Shown: positions 9,597 to 18,055, counted from the first letter of the stretch. The stretch: 64,000 nt of DNA from Sporosarcina sp. E16_8 (GCF_017347095.1 NZ_JADPRZ010000007.1:1-64000), one strand, 5' to 3'. Numbers and translations are program-made. The notes: generated by a model from the letters alone, not told the origin.

Positions 9597-10907
9597 GTGA
9601 ATACTCTTTCGTGGATTGGAATGTTGGGAATCGTGATTCTTACGCTCTTGCCATTAGCCAAAAAAGAGAACAGAACAAAACAGGAAATACGGAAAGCAAT
9701 AGTAACGGTAGCAATTGTACTCGGCATTATTATCGCCGTGTTAGTGTTCGACGTTAATTATTTACTCGCATTGATAGTCGGTTTCTTTGCAATGATTGTA
9801 TTCGATAAAAAAACGTATACGAAAAAGCGATTAATTATCTATGGATCAATTATTCTACTCATTGGAATCGCGGGCTTCGCCATATTTAGGGATAATCCGG
9901 GGTATGTCTTAAACCATCTTAAGGACAATCCACAAACGACATCCCTGTACCTAGCGGAAAATGGTGTGGAATTAATCACCCATCAATCGGATGCAATACG
10001 GCCGCTGGCAAGTACCGTGAAGATATTGATTGCTGCCGAATACGCCATGCAAATCGATACAGGTCAGCTGAACAAAGACAGTTCCGTACCGCTTGCGGAT
10101 TTAAACCGCTACTACTTAAAAAACTCGGATGGTGGGGCTCATGAAGAGTGGTTAAAAGCGATGCAAAGTAAAGACAAAATCAAAAATAACGAAGTGACAT
10201 TGCATGATGTCGCAAAAGGAATGGCCACCTATAGCTCCAACGCAAACACGGACTACCTAATCGACCTGCTCGGAATATCTGCCATCAATGAGCGGGCAAT
10301 AGCCCTCGAACTAACACAGCATGAGGACGTCTACCCGATTGTCAGCGCTCTTTTAATTCCTGATCATATCAAAAGTAAATCGATGAGTGAGAAGCAATTA
10401 ATCCAAAAGCTCGAAGACATGTCGATTGAAGAATATCGAACATTAGCTGAAGAACTGAGCAAACAAATGAAAGAGGGAACCATCAAAGTTGAAGATGTAA
10501 CATTTGATTCGTCTAGTGACGTACAAAAAGTATGGTCAGATCGCTTAATAGGAGCATCCGCCAACGACTACGGGAAGTTACTAACGGTAATTTCGAACGA
10601 CCAACTTCCGACGACAGCTGCTGAAACCATAAGAGATTTACTTGAATGGCCAATGCAGCTAAACGAGAGCAATCATGACCGCTTTGTCCACCTAGGCGCA
10701 AAGGGCGGATCGACCGCATTCATACTGAACGACGCATTGTATGCAGAAAATCACAATGGGGATAAAATCGAAATCGTCCTTCTGACAGACGACTTGAACT
10801 TCTGGCAAGGAATGCTCATCAGAAAAAACATGAATTCATTCGAATCGAAGTTACTTGGAAGTGAAGATTTCCGATTGGAAGTCCAAAGAGAACTCTCTGA
10901 AACGTAA
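9597..10907 (+). CDS. Membrane-anchored serine hydrolase (class A beta-lactamase-like fold)
   Basis: The N-terminal ~100 residues hold three or four hydrophobic helices. The rest is an extracytoplasmic domain with penicillin-recognising-enzyme motifs: S139-T-V-K142 in LASTVKILIAAEYA, YSSNAN as the SxN-type element, and AKGGSTAF as the KTG equivalent. The GTG at 9597 is preferred because AAAGGGAG lies 9 nt upstream; the frame is open from 9561. 436 residues. It may be a beta-lactamase-related hydrolase or receptor-like protein; KGG instead of KTG argues against assuming a true beta-lactamase. Confidence 0.8.
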   Translation: MNTLSWIGMLGIVILTLLPLAKKENRTKQEIRKAIVTVAIVLGIIIAVLVFDVNYLLALIVGFFAMIVFDKKTYTKKRLIIYGSIILLIGIAGFAIFRDNPGYVLNHLKDNPQTTSLYLAENGVELITHQSDAIRPLASTVKILIAAEYAMQIDTGQLNKDSSVPLADLNRYYLKNSDGGAHEEWLKAMQSKDKIKNNEVTLHDVAKGMATYSSNANTDYLIDLLGISAINERAIALELTQHEDVYPIVSALLIPDHIKSKSMSEKQLIQKLEDMSIEEYRTLAEELSKQMKEGTIKVEDVTFDSSSDVQKVWSDRLIGASANDYGKLLTVISNDQLPTTAAETIRDLLEWPMQLNESNHDRFVHLGAKGGSTAFILNDALYAENHNGDKIEIVLLTDDLNFWQGMLIRKNMNSFESKLLGSEDFRLEVQRELSET

Positions 10908-10917
10908 TGCATATGTA

Positions 10918-10957
10918 AAGCCATTGCCGGCTGAAATTTCGGTAATGGCTTTTTTTA
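10918..10957 (+). terminator. Terminator of the serine hydrolase gene
   Basis: Stem AGCCATTGCCG/CGGTAATGGCT with a 10-nt loop and seven T. Confidence 0.9.
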
Positions 10958-10974
10958 CGATTATTGCTACGTGG

Positions 10975-11122
10975 AGGTAATAAGTCTCGATGTGCTAAGA
11001 GTAGTGGCTAATTAAGGAGTCTTTAATTATTAATAAGGATCATATAGTGGATCGTAAATGAGAAATAGGGAACAAATAGAGAGTCCTTAGTGGGGGATAG
11101 GGAGTTAATAAGGAGTCTTTGG
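10975..11122. repeat. AAGGAGTCTTT repeats upstream of the Fic gene
   Basis: The 11-mer AAGGAGTCTTT occurs at 11014-11024 and 11110-11120, each preceded by TAAT or AATAA-type sequence; related AATAAGTCTCG and AGAGAGTCCTT forms lie between them. A further related form (AGGGAGTCTAA) follows the gene at 12380-12390. The spacing and A+T-rich context suggest protein-binding sites, possibly for the winged-helix end of the adjacent Fic protein. Confidence 0.5.
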
Positions 11123-11166
11123 TGTATTATTAAGGTATACAAAATATCCTTATTGAGGTGAGCAAG

Positions 11167-12282
11167 GTGTTTAATCCGAAATTCACATATACAAATACAA
11201 TGGTTTCAGAGTTAATGTTGATTGAACATTCAAGGGCAGTTGTTGACCTTATGCCCCTACCTGCCACAGTCGAGCGTGATTTGATTGAAAAGGCAAAAGT
11301 GAAAATGACACACTATTCGACACGCATTGAGGGGAATTTACTGGATTTGGAACAAGTATCAAGGGTAGTTAAACAAAAACCGGAGAAGAATAGAATCGCG
11401 GCGGAAGATGAAGTGCGGAATTACTGGGAAGCACTGTCATTCTTATCTCGGGAGAAGAAAAAAGGAACTCCTATAACAGAAGATTTTATTCTACGATTAC
11501 ATGCAATCATTTACCAACACGGAACTGGGAGAAAGGCCTTGAAGAGTAGATACAGAGTAGCGACAGGACCCGGAGTTCTATTTGCGGTATTTGATAATAA
11601 AACCCGCCAGCCTGAATATATACCTCCTGAGTATTCGGATGTACCGGTTCTCATGGATGACTTTACTACATGGATTAAACAAGAAACAGATCTTCCAGTC
11701 CCGATCAAAGCAGCCATTGCCGCATATCAATTACTGACAATCCATCCATTTGAGGATGGTAATGGGAGGACTGCGCGGGCATTGGCGACGTATATGTTAT
11801 CCCTAGCGGATTATGATATGAAAGGATTTCAATCCCTGGAAGAATATTATGTGGATGATTTGGATGGTTATTACCGTCATTTACAGATGGGATTGCCGGT
11901 TCTATATTACGACGGACGTCATAAGCCAGAGAACATGGCACCTTGGATTGAATACTTTGTTAAGGTTATGTCCTTGGCATATGAAAAGGTTGCGAATCTA
12001 GCAAAACAATTCTCAACGTTAGAGCAGCATGCATTGATAGCTTTACTTGAACCAAATGAAACGACATTATTGCGATTTATAATTGAAACAAATCGACCTG
12101 TTAAACCATTAGAGTTAGCTCAGCTTTTTCAAGTTCATACACGGACCATCGGAAAGTGGACAAAGCAGTGGGTGCTGAAAGGGTTAATCGAGCCGGCAGG
12201 GGGAACAAAACGAATTACAGCTTATCGGATAGGGAGCAGCTATTCGGAATTTACACTGGCTGATTTGGGATATAAAGAATGA
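11167..12282 (+). CDS. Fic-domain protein with C-terminal winged helix
   Basis: Likely AMP-transferase of the Fic family. The core motif HPFEDGNGRTAR begins at H193, with the catalytic histidine and anion-hole residues intact. An N-terminal inhibitory helix is present: S51-T-R-I-E55-G-N matches the (S/T)xxxE(G/N) motif, so the enzyme is autoinhibited (class II). Residues ~290-345 form a winged helix (LRFIIETNRPVKPLELAQLF...TIGKWTKQWVLKGLIEPAG). GTG 11167 is preferred to GTG 11158 because GAGGTG then sits 6 nt upstream. 371 residues. It is monocistronic, with repeats on both sides. Confidence 0.9.
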   Translation: MFNPKFTYTNTMVSELMLIEHSRAVVDLMPLPATVERDLIEKAKVKMTHYSTRIEGNLLDLEQVSRVVKQKPEKNRIAAEDEVRNYWEALSFLSREKKKGTPITEDFILRLHAIIYQHGTGRKALKSRYRVATGPGVLFAVFDNKTRQPEYIPPEYSDVPVLMDDFTTWIKQETDLPVPIKAAIAAYQLLTIHPFEDGNGRTARALATYMLSLADYDMKGFQSLEEYYVDDLDGYYRHLQMGLPVLYYDGRHKPENMAPWIEYFVKVMSLAYEKVANLAKQFSTLEQHALIALLEPNETTLLRFIIETNRPVKPLELAQLFQVHTRTIGKWTKQWVLKGLIEPAGGTKRITAYRIGSSYSEFTLADLGYKE

Positions 12283-12395
12283 GCAATAGACATTGACACT
12301 TGTTCGATGACAATTATAAGGGGAGGAATGAATCTGGGAATTCCTCGGATTTGGTATGCTTCCTTAATAAGGGCCTAATAGGGAGTCTAAAATCG

Positions 12396-12448
12396 AAAGT
12401 AAGGACCAAGTAAGGTACGTTAATGTACCTTATTTGGTCCTTACTTTG
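12396..12448 (+). terminator. Very long hairpin after the Fic gene
   Basis: A 23-bp stem (12396-12418 with 12425-12447) with a single G-U pair and a 6-nt loop. There is no long T run beyond TTTG, so it may terminate weakly or act as a structural element. Confidence 0.7.
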
Positions 12449-12652
12449 TTTAGTTACTATCAAAATTATATCAGCTAGCAAAAGAAAGGGGATGGCTATG
12501 AAAGAATAGTGGGAAGTAGTCCGGATTTATTGTTGCAACTGCACTTGAACGCCCATGTCCATAGATGGCGTTTTAGCGATGAATTTGCTAAATCAGACTG
12601 CACTTTTTTATGATACGATTTAAGTAGGGATACAAAACTGAGGAGTGATACC
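12449..12652. other. Intergenic region
   Basis: A small hairpin around CGCCCAT...ATGGCG (about 12550-12572) is the only structure seen. No open frame has a start and ribosome site before 12653. Confidence 0.5.
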
Positions 12653-12964
12653 TTGAATGAAATACAAAGGGCACTTCAATCTATTGGGAAAACTAATTTT
12701 GTTGAGTACTTTACGGATTATAAAGAATTGACTTCAAGCAAGAAGAAGCTCACGAAAGATGATAAAATGCCGCTGGCGAAGAAGTTACTTGAGAATAATC
12801 CGAATGCAACTGCGTTATCAGGTCAAATGATAAGAATCTCTTGCGCTATAAAGATTTTTGGAAATGGGTGGGAGAATGATGTATTGAGGGAAGTAATAAA
12901 TTCAACGAGTTCAAGAATAACTAAGGAAATCAAAGAAAAAGCGAGGACATTGTTAACCGATTAA
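12653..12964 (+). CDS. Hypothetical protein
   Basis: 103 residues with a TTG start behind GAGGAG (12641-12646 region). The sequence is mostly helical and lysine-rich (SSKKKLTKDDKMPLAKKLLEN...), with a central ISCAIKIFGNGWENDVLREV. No family is recognised, no signal peptide, no membrane segment. It lies between the Fic gene and the zinc-ribbon pair in an accessory region. Confidence 0.65.
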   Translation: MNEIQRALQSIGKTNFVEYFTDYKELTSSKKKLTKDDKMPLAKKLLENNPNATALSGQMIRISCAIKIFGNGWENDVLREVINSTSSRITKEIKEKARTLLTD

Positions 12965-13020
12965 ATGGCGACCATCACTGTCCTCGTCAAATAGATACAC
13001 ATCATGTATATGAATCAATT

Positions 13021-13088
13021 AATGCCTGTTACCCACAGTTGCGCTACGGAAAATCGGTCCGTGCGTAAAAATACCGGTGACGGGCATT
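13021..13088. ncRNA. Two-tier stem structure, possible structured RNA
   Basis: Outer stem 13021-13033 pairs with 13076-13088 (13 bp, two G-U pairs). Inside it a second hairpin has ACGGA/TCCGT extended by CGC/GCG around 13050-13074. No poly-T follows. It lies 56 nt after one gene and 77 nt before the next, so it could be an untranslated-leader element, a small RNA or a decayed terminator. Confidence 0.35.
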
Positions 13089-13164
13089 TGTGTGTTCAAA
13101 AAAATGTGGTTTAGAAAAACTATTGTAGGGGATCGGATATGTAGGTAGAAAAGGAGGCACCATT

Positions 13165-13554
13165 TTGAAACCAACTATTCGGTATAGAATTAAAGAAACA
13201 CCAGTCCAAGTGGTTCATGATTATGGAGAAGTAGTCGTTAAGAATGGGGTTTTAATAGAGGGAGAGCAACTTTGTGCAATTTATGATTTAGACGAAGAAT
13301 CATTTCCGTTTGTTTGCACTCTAAATCACGATTTAAATCATATGCTTTCGACTCAAGATCTATTGATGCAAATCGGTAATTGGGAAGATGGGATTGAGAT
13401 AGCGGAGTGTGAAGTTCATGGGGATGAATGTAATGAAAAGATGCTCTATGTCTGCAACGAGTGCCATGAAATGCATGCAGAAGAAACGTACATATGCCAA
13501 GTCTGCGATTGTGAAAGCTTGCGGATTGTTCCAGAATCGGAATTGATAAATTAA
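13165..13554 (+). CDS. Hypothetical zinc-ribbon protein, tandem paralogue 1
   Basis: 129 residues, TTG start behind AAAGGAGG. The N-terminal ~75 residues match the next gene (VVKNGVLIEGEQLCAIYDLD, then MLSTQDLLM). The C-terminal part is cysteine/histidine-rich: CEVHGDEC, then CNECHEMH and CQVCDCE, which looks like a zinc ribbon. The function is unknown. It is in an operon-like arrangement with its paralogue, 18 nt apart. Confidence 0.7.
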   Translation: MKPTIRYRIKETPVQVVHDYGEVVVKNGVLIEGEQLCAIYDLDEESFPFVCTLNHDLNHMLSTQDLLMQIGNWEDGIEIAECEVHGDECNEKMLYVCNECHEMHAEETYICQVCDCESLRIVPESELIN

Positions 13555-13572
13555 ATTGAGGAGAGAGGGAAA

Positions 13573-13953
13573 TTGAATTTTAAAAGCATAGACATTCAAG
13601 TACTAGATGATAGCAGTACGATTGTTGTTAAAAATGGAATATTGGTTAAAAATGAACAGTTTTGCGCGATTTACGACATAGATAAAGGGCACTTTAAATT
13701 TGTCTGTACAACATGTTTCGAGTTAAATATAATGCTGGCTACTCAAGACCTTCGCATGAAAGACCCAGAGGAAGAGGAGCGCTTATGTTCAGAATGTGGA
13801 ATAACGATGCAAGAAGGATTTTATTTTGAGTCGGATGGAACACAGTATTGCAGTGAAAAGTGTTTAACAAAAGTAATTACGTGGGATGAGTATTTGGCGA
13901 TTCACGATAATGGCAATGGTGATGCTTATTGGACCGATTGGTATGATTATTGA
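13573..13953 (+). CDS. Hypothetical zinc-finger protein, tandem paralogue 2
   Basis: 126 residues, TTG start behind GAGGAGAGAGG. Residues 1-70 are paralogous to the preceding protein (VVKNGILVKNEQFCAIYDID, then MLATQDLRM). The tail differs: LCSECGITMQEGF...YCSEKCLTKV forms two CxxC/CxxxC pairs, and the protein ends in an acidic/aromatic stretch (DEYLAIHDNGNGDAYWTDWY). Same N-domain with a different metal-binding tail suggests duplication followed by tail replacement. Confidence 0.7.
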   Translation: MNFKSIDIQVLDDSSTIVVKNGILVKNEQFCAIYDIDKGHFKFVCTTCFELNIMLATQDLRMKDPEEEERLCSECGITMQEGFYFESDGTQYCSEKCLTKVITWDEYLAIHDNGNGDAYWTDWYDY

Positions 13954-14088
13954 GCTTAAATTGCTCGCAAAATATCATGGGGAATTGAGGGTCTTTGGTA
14001 AAACAAATATGTAAATGGCAACTATATGGTATGATTTGTTTATATAATCAGATAAAGATTTCTGGTATGAAAATAAGATTAAGAATAG

Positions 14089-14502
14089 GTGATTACAATC
14101 AAAAAAACAGTACATGTTGTTGGAGCAATTATAGAAAATGAAACCGGTAAAATTCTTTGTGCGCTACGAGGGCCAGAAATGACCTTGCCGAATTACTGGG
14201 AGTTTCCAGGCGGAAAGATTGAAGAAGGCGAAACAAAAGAAAAGGCCTTAACGCGCGAAATTCAAGAAGAGCTGGGCTGTACAATTGAAGTATTTGATCA
14301 AATCGAAGATACAACGTATGAATATGAAAAAGTTATCGTGAGGCTAGAGACATTTATGTCGAAAGTGATTTCTGGAACTCCAACACTTTCGGAACATGCG
14401 GAAATAAGATGGATTTCGAGAGAAGAGTTACCGTCATTGAATTGGGCGCCTGCTGATATTCCGGCAATTGAAAAGTTAACGAATCTAATCCCGAAGAAAT
14501 AA
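14089..14502 (+). CDS. Nudix hydrolase, MutT-like
   Basis: Nucleotide pyrophosphohydrolase with a complete Nudix box: GGKIEEGETKEKALTREIQEELGC (G-x5-E-x7-RE-x2-EE-x-G). Family relatives start MKKTVHVVGA. Here the matching position (14098) is ATC, although AGGTGA sits at the right distance before it; the nearest usable start is GTG 14089, which gives 137 residues but poor ribosome-site spacing. It lies 25 nt before the helicase gene and is probably co-transcribed. The substrate (8-oxo-dGTP or another nucleotide) cannot be told. Confidence 0.85.
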   Translation: MITIKKTVHVVGAIIENETGKILCALRGPEMTLPNYWEFPGGKIEEGETKEKALTREIQEELGCTIEVFDQIEDTTYEYEKVIVRLETFMSKVISGTPTLSEHAEIRWISREELPSLNWAPADIPAIEKLTNLIPKK

Positions 14503-14527
14503 AATAGCAAAGAGATGCGGTGATAAC

Positions 14528-17422
14528 ATGGAAAGTTTTATCCGGAATTTAAATGACTCACTGCAAGAGGGTTTCATCGACAAAAGTCAGAGCAACTCTG
14601 GTAGTTTTAAACCAGAACTATTAATCAATAATGTTAAGAAAAATATCAACGTATTAAACACGCTCCAAGAGGAACTTGAAACCAGTGAAGACTTCATTTT
14701 TTCTGTAGCGTTCATTACTGAAAGTGGTCTTGCTACAATGAAATCCCTGTTTTTAGATCTTAAGGAAAAGGGTATTTCAGGTCGGATATTAACCTCTACA
14801 TATTTATATTTTAATCAACCAAAAGTATTTAAAGAGCTTATGAAGTTAATGAATGTAGAAGTACGCTTAACACAGTTAAAAGGCTTTCATTCCAAAGGAT
14901 ATATCTTTAAACATAAAACGCACTACTCTCTGATCGTGGGAAGTTCCAATTTAACCGCGCATGCTTTGAAAGTGAATTATGAGTGGAATGTGAAACTAAC
15001 GTCCCATGAAAATGGAGATATTGTTCATCATTTTAAACATCAATTTGAAGATGTTTGGGCAGATGCGGATATATTAACAGAAAAGTGGATAGAGAATTAT
15101 GAAGTAGAATACTTGAAAAATGCCGATCTTAGACTTGCTGAGCAAGTGATCGAGATGCCCGCAAACTATAATCCAAATGCGATCGAAGAATCGGCGAAAA
15201 TTGTTCCGAATGCCATGCAGAAAGCAGCGTTATTACAGATACAGGCCGTTCGTGATGAAGGAAAAGACAAAGGTTTAGTGATTTCTGCAACTGGTACTGG
15301 GAAAACATATTTATCTGCATTTGATGTTAGGAGTTTTGCGCCTAAGAGAATGCTATTTATAGTTCACAGAGAGCAAATACTAAACAAAGCAAAAGAGGAT
15401 TTTCAAAGAATTCTGGGTGGAATCGATGAAGAGTTTGGATTATATGTAGGCGCTAGCAAGCAGTTAGATAAAAAGTACCTATTTGCTAGTATTCAAACGC
15501 TGTCAAAACAAGAAAACTTAAATCAGTTTGACCCTAAAGACTTTGATTATATTCTAATAGATGAAGTACATAAGGCTGGGGCCGCTTCTTATCAGCGTGT
15601 CATTAATTATTTCAAACCACAATTTCTAATGGGAATGACAGCCACCCCGGAGCGGACGGACGACTTTAATATCTACTCATTGTTTGATTACAATATAGCT
15701 TATGAAATCAGGCTGCAAGAAGCACTTGAAGAGGACATGCTTTGTCCATTTCACTACTTTGGTGTGACGGATCTTGAGTTAGACGGAGAATTAATTGATG
15801 ATACAGCCGTTTTCACTAAACTGGTAACCGAGGAACGTGTAACCCATATTATTGAGAAAATTAATTACTATGGTTTCTCAGGGAATGAAGTAAAGGGGTT
15901 AATATTCTGTAGCCGAAAAGCTGAAGCAAGTGAATTGTCAATTGCATTGAACAATAGAGGCTTTCGAACAGTAGCATTAACAGGGGATGATTTACCAGGG
16001 GAAAGAGAACGTAGGATAACTCAATTAGAAAATGGAATTCTTGATTATATTTTGACGGTGGATATTTTTAATGAGGGAATTGATATTCCGAGCATAAATC
16101 AAGTGGTGATGTTGAGACAAACTCAATCAAGTATTATTTTCATTCAACAGCTCGGACGTGGATTACGGAAGCATGATTCAAAAACCTACGTGACGATTAT
16201 CGACTTTATCGGCAACTATAAAAACAACTATCTAATTCCGGTTGCACTCTCAGGTGACAGGTCCCAAAACAAAGACAATGTACGTCGACGGACAAAGGAT
16301 ACAAGCTATATTAAGGGTGTATCAACAGTTAGCTTCGAAGAGATCGCTAAGAAACGAATCTTTAGTTCAATCACCGAAAGTAATTTGACTGCCTTGAAAA
16401 TTTTACGGGATGCATATATAGAATTGAAAAATAAACTTGGCAGGGTTCCCTACTTATACGATTTTGTAACGAATCATTCCATCGATCCCGTCGTTATCGC
16501 AGAGAAACATACGAACTATTACCAATTTCTATTGAAAATGAATGCAGAAATCCCCAAATTAACTAGCTATGAAAACAAAGTGTTAACGATGCTTTCGTTG
16601 GAAGTATTGAATGGGAAACGTCAACATGAAGTTTTATTGCTCGAACAATTATTGCATCAGGAACAGATACGCCATGTTGACTATGAGAGTTTGTTAACTG
16701 CAAATAACTGTCGGACAGATGAAGCAACCTTGGACTCGGTAAATCGGATCTTGAATTTATCATTTTTCACAACAAGCGTTCAAAGTAAATATGGTGGAAA
16801 GCCATTAGTCACCGTAAATGAAAATGGAAATTATACGTTGAATGAATCATTACGTGAAGGGTTAACAAGTAATCCTTACTTTAGAGAGCTAATTCTAGAC
16901 GTTATTCATAGCACAAAAGCGAAGTCGAAGCTGTATGAATACAATCGCCCACTTACGCTATATGAAAAATACTCCAGAAAAGATGTCTGCAAGCTCTTGA
17001 ATTGGAATGCAGATGAAAGTTCAACGATGTATGGATACAAGCCCAAGCACAACACTTGTCCCATCTTCATTACTTATCATAAGAATGAAGAGGTAGAATC
17101 CAGCGTTAATTACGGCGACGAGCTCCTGAACCCCGAATTACTTAAGTGGTACACAAGAAGCAATCGATCATTAAGATCCCAAGAAGTTCAGAAAATCATT
17201 CATTCTGACGACAATAATATTGATATCCATATCTTCGTGAAAAAAGATGACGACGAGGGAACCGATTTCTATTACTTGGGGCAAGGGTACCCAGATAAGT
17301 CCAGTGTCGAAGAGGACAGGATGACCGATAAGAATGGCAAGGATCTTCCAGTTGTTCATATGAACATGGTGATGGAGCAGGCTGTGGAGAGTAAGCTTTA
17401 TCATTATTTAATTGATGAATGA
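14528..17422 (+). CDS. PLD-domain DEAD/DEAH helicase with DUF3427
   Basis: 964 residues, three modules. Residues ~40-190 are a phospholipase-D-like nuclease domain with one HxK motif (H121SK123, followed by GSSNLTAHAL). Residues ~220-600 are an SF2 helicase: Walker A SATGTGKT (K259), Walker B D345EVH, motif III GMTATPERTD, and motif VI QQLGRGLRK. The rest is a DUF3427-type C-terminal region. Start ATG at 14528 behind GCGGTGAT. Such proteins are typical of accessory and defence-like regions, and the Nudix neighbour supports a shared nucleic-acid task. It would be cytoplasmic. The biological role is inferred, not shown. Confidence 0.9.
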   Translation: MESFIRNLNDSLQEGFIDKSQSNSGSFKPELLINNVKKNINVLNTLQEELETSEDFIFSVAFITESGLATMKSLFLDLKEKGISGRILTSTYLYFNQPKVFKELMKLMNVEVRLTQLKGFHSKGYIFKHKTHYSLIVGSSNLTAHALKVNYEWNVKLTSHENGDIVHHFKHQFEDVWADADILTEKWIENYEVEYLKNADLRLAEQVIEMPANYNPNAIEESAKIVPNAMQKAALLQIQAVRDEGKDKGLVISATGTGKTYLSAFDVRSFAPKRMLFIVHREQILNKAKEDFQRILGGIDEEFGLYVGASKQLDKKYLFASIQTLSKQENLNQFDPKDFDYILIDEVHKAGAASYQRVINYFKPQFLMGMTATPERTDDFNIYSLFDYNIAYEIRLQEALEEDMLCPFHYFGVTDLELDGELIDDTAVFTKLVTEERVTHIIEKINYYGFSGNEVKGLIFCSRKAEASELSIALNNRGFRTVALTGDDLPGERERRITQLENGILDYILTVDIFNEGIDIPSINQVVMLRQTQSSIIFIQQLGRGLRKHDSKTYVTIIDFIGNYKNNYLIPVALSGDRSQNKDNVRRRTKDTSYIKGVSTVSFEEIAKKRIFSSITESNLTALKILRDAYIELKNKLGRVPYLYDFVTNHSIDPVVIAEKHTNYYQFLLKMNAEIPKLTSYENKVLTMLSLEVLNGKRQHEVLLLEQLLHQEQIRHVDYESLLTANNCRTDEATLDSVNRILNLSFFTTSVQSKYGGKPLVTVNENGNYTLNESLREGLTSNPYFRELILDVIHSTKAKSKLYEYNRPLTLYEKYSRKDVCKLLNWNADESSTMYGYKPKHNTCPIFITYHKNEEVESSVNYGDELLNPELLKWYTRSNRSLRSQEVQKIIHSDDNNIDIHIFVKKDDDEGTDFYYLGQGYPDKSSVEEDRMTDKNGKDLPVVHMNMVMEQAVESKLYHYLIDE

Positions 17423-17464
17423 AAAGGCGAATTCCACTTGTGATAAGGGGAACCGTATATTTGA

Positions 17465-17630
17465 TAGGTACCTGTGTGTGACACCGTTCTGGTAATTCAC
17501 TAGAATTAAATAATAATAAGTCGTGAATTAGGTATTTACTCCAATATCTAATACCAATTATATTATTATACAAATTCCTGAATTGTTCGTTGTTATTTGT
17601 TACAGGAACCGATTTTGATCCTCAGAGATT
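17465..17630. repeat. Intergenic repeat copy 1 (AGGTACCTGTGTGTGACAC type)
   Basis: Shares an interrupted alignment with 17925-18055: AGGTACCTG-TGTGTGACAC at the start, a GTCGTGAATTAGG-like middle and TGAATTGTTCGTTGTTATTTG at the end. The copies flank the 73-codon gene and have diverged considerably. Confidence 0.5.
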
Positions 17631-17657
17631 ACTATGAAAACTATGGAGGAATACAAT

Positions 17658-17879
17658 TTGGCGTTAATAAATAAGATCGATCATTTAACTAGAAATTCAA
17701 GGGTTCATGAAGAGGTAGAGGCTACCTATAATATCCTTTATAAAGATGGAGAAAAGTATCTAGAAGTGACTACTTACGGCTCCAAAGATAGGGAGATGAA
17801 GGGTAAGGCGAGTCAAATTATTCAATTTAATAAAGAGGCGATAAAGCAGTTGAAAGAAATTGTTGAAACACAGTTTTAG
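17658..17879 (+). CDS. Small conserved-looking hypothetical protein
   Basis: 73 residues from TTG 17658, chosen because GGAGG lies 8 nt upstream; the open frame reaches back to 17634. The sequence has a beta-like centre (EATYNILYKDGEKYLEVTTYGS) and a C-terminal helix (KASQIIQFNKEAIKQLKEIVETQF). This resembles small Bacillales proteins of unassigned function; I cannot name a family. It is flanked by two diverged copies of an intergenic repeat. Confidence 0.65.
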   Translation: MALINKIDHLTRNSRVHEEVEATYNILYKDGEKYLEVTTYGSKDREMKGKASQIIQFNKEAIKQLKEIVETQF

Positions 17880-17924
17880 CACGAATAGAAGTAATGGAGG
17901 AATATCCAAGTGTCAGGTGCCTGC

Positions 17925-18055
17925 GTGTGACACTGTTCAGATAATACAATTACATATTTATAAGGCGTGGCGTGATTAGAAATTATTCGAATTTTTATGC
18001 AGTCCTGCGAATTGCTCGTAGTTGTTTGTTGCACACGGAGCGATCTTCAATCTTG
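17925..18055. repeat. Intergenic repeat copy 2
   Basis: Diverged partner of 17465-17630. It begins GTGTCAGGTGCCTG...TGTGACAC, whose ends GTGTCA/TGACAC can pair, and ends with CGAATTGCTCGTAGTTGTTTG. Confidence 0.5.
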
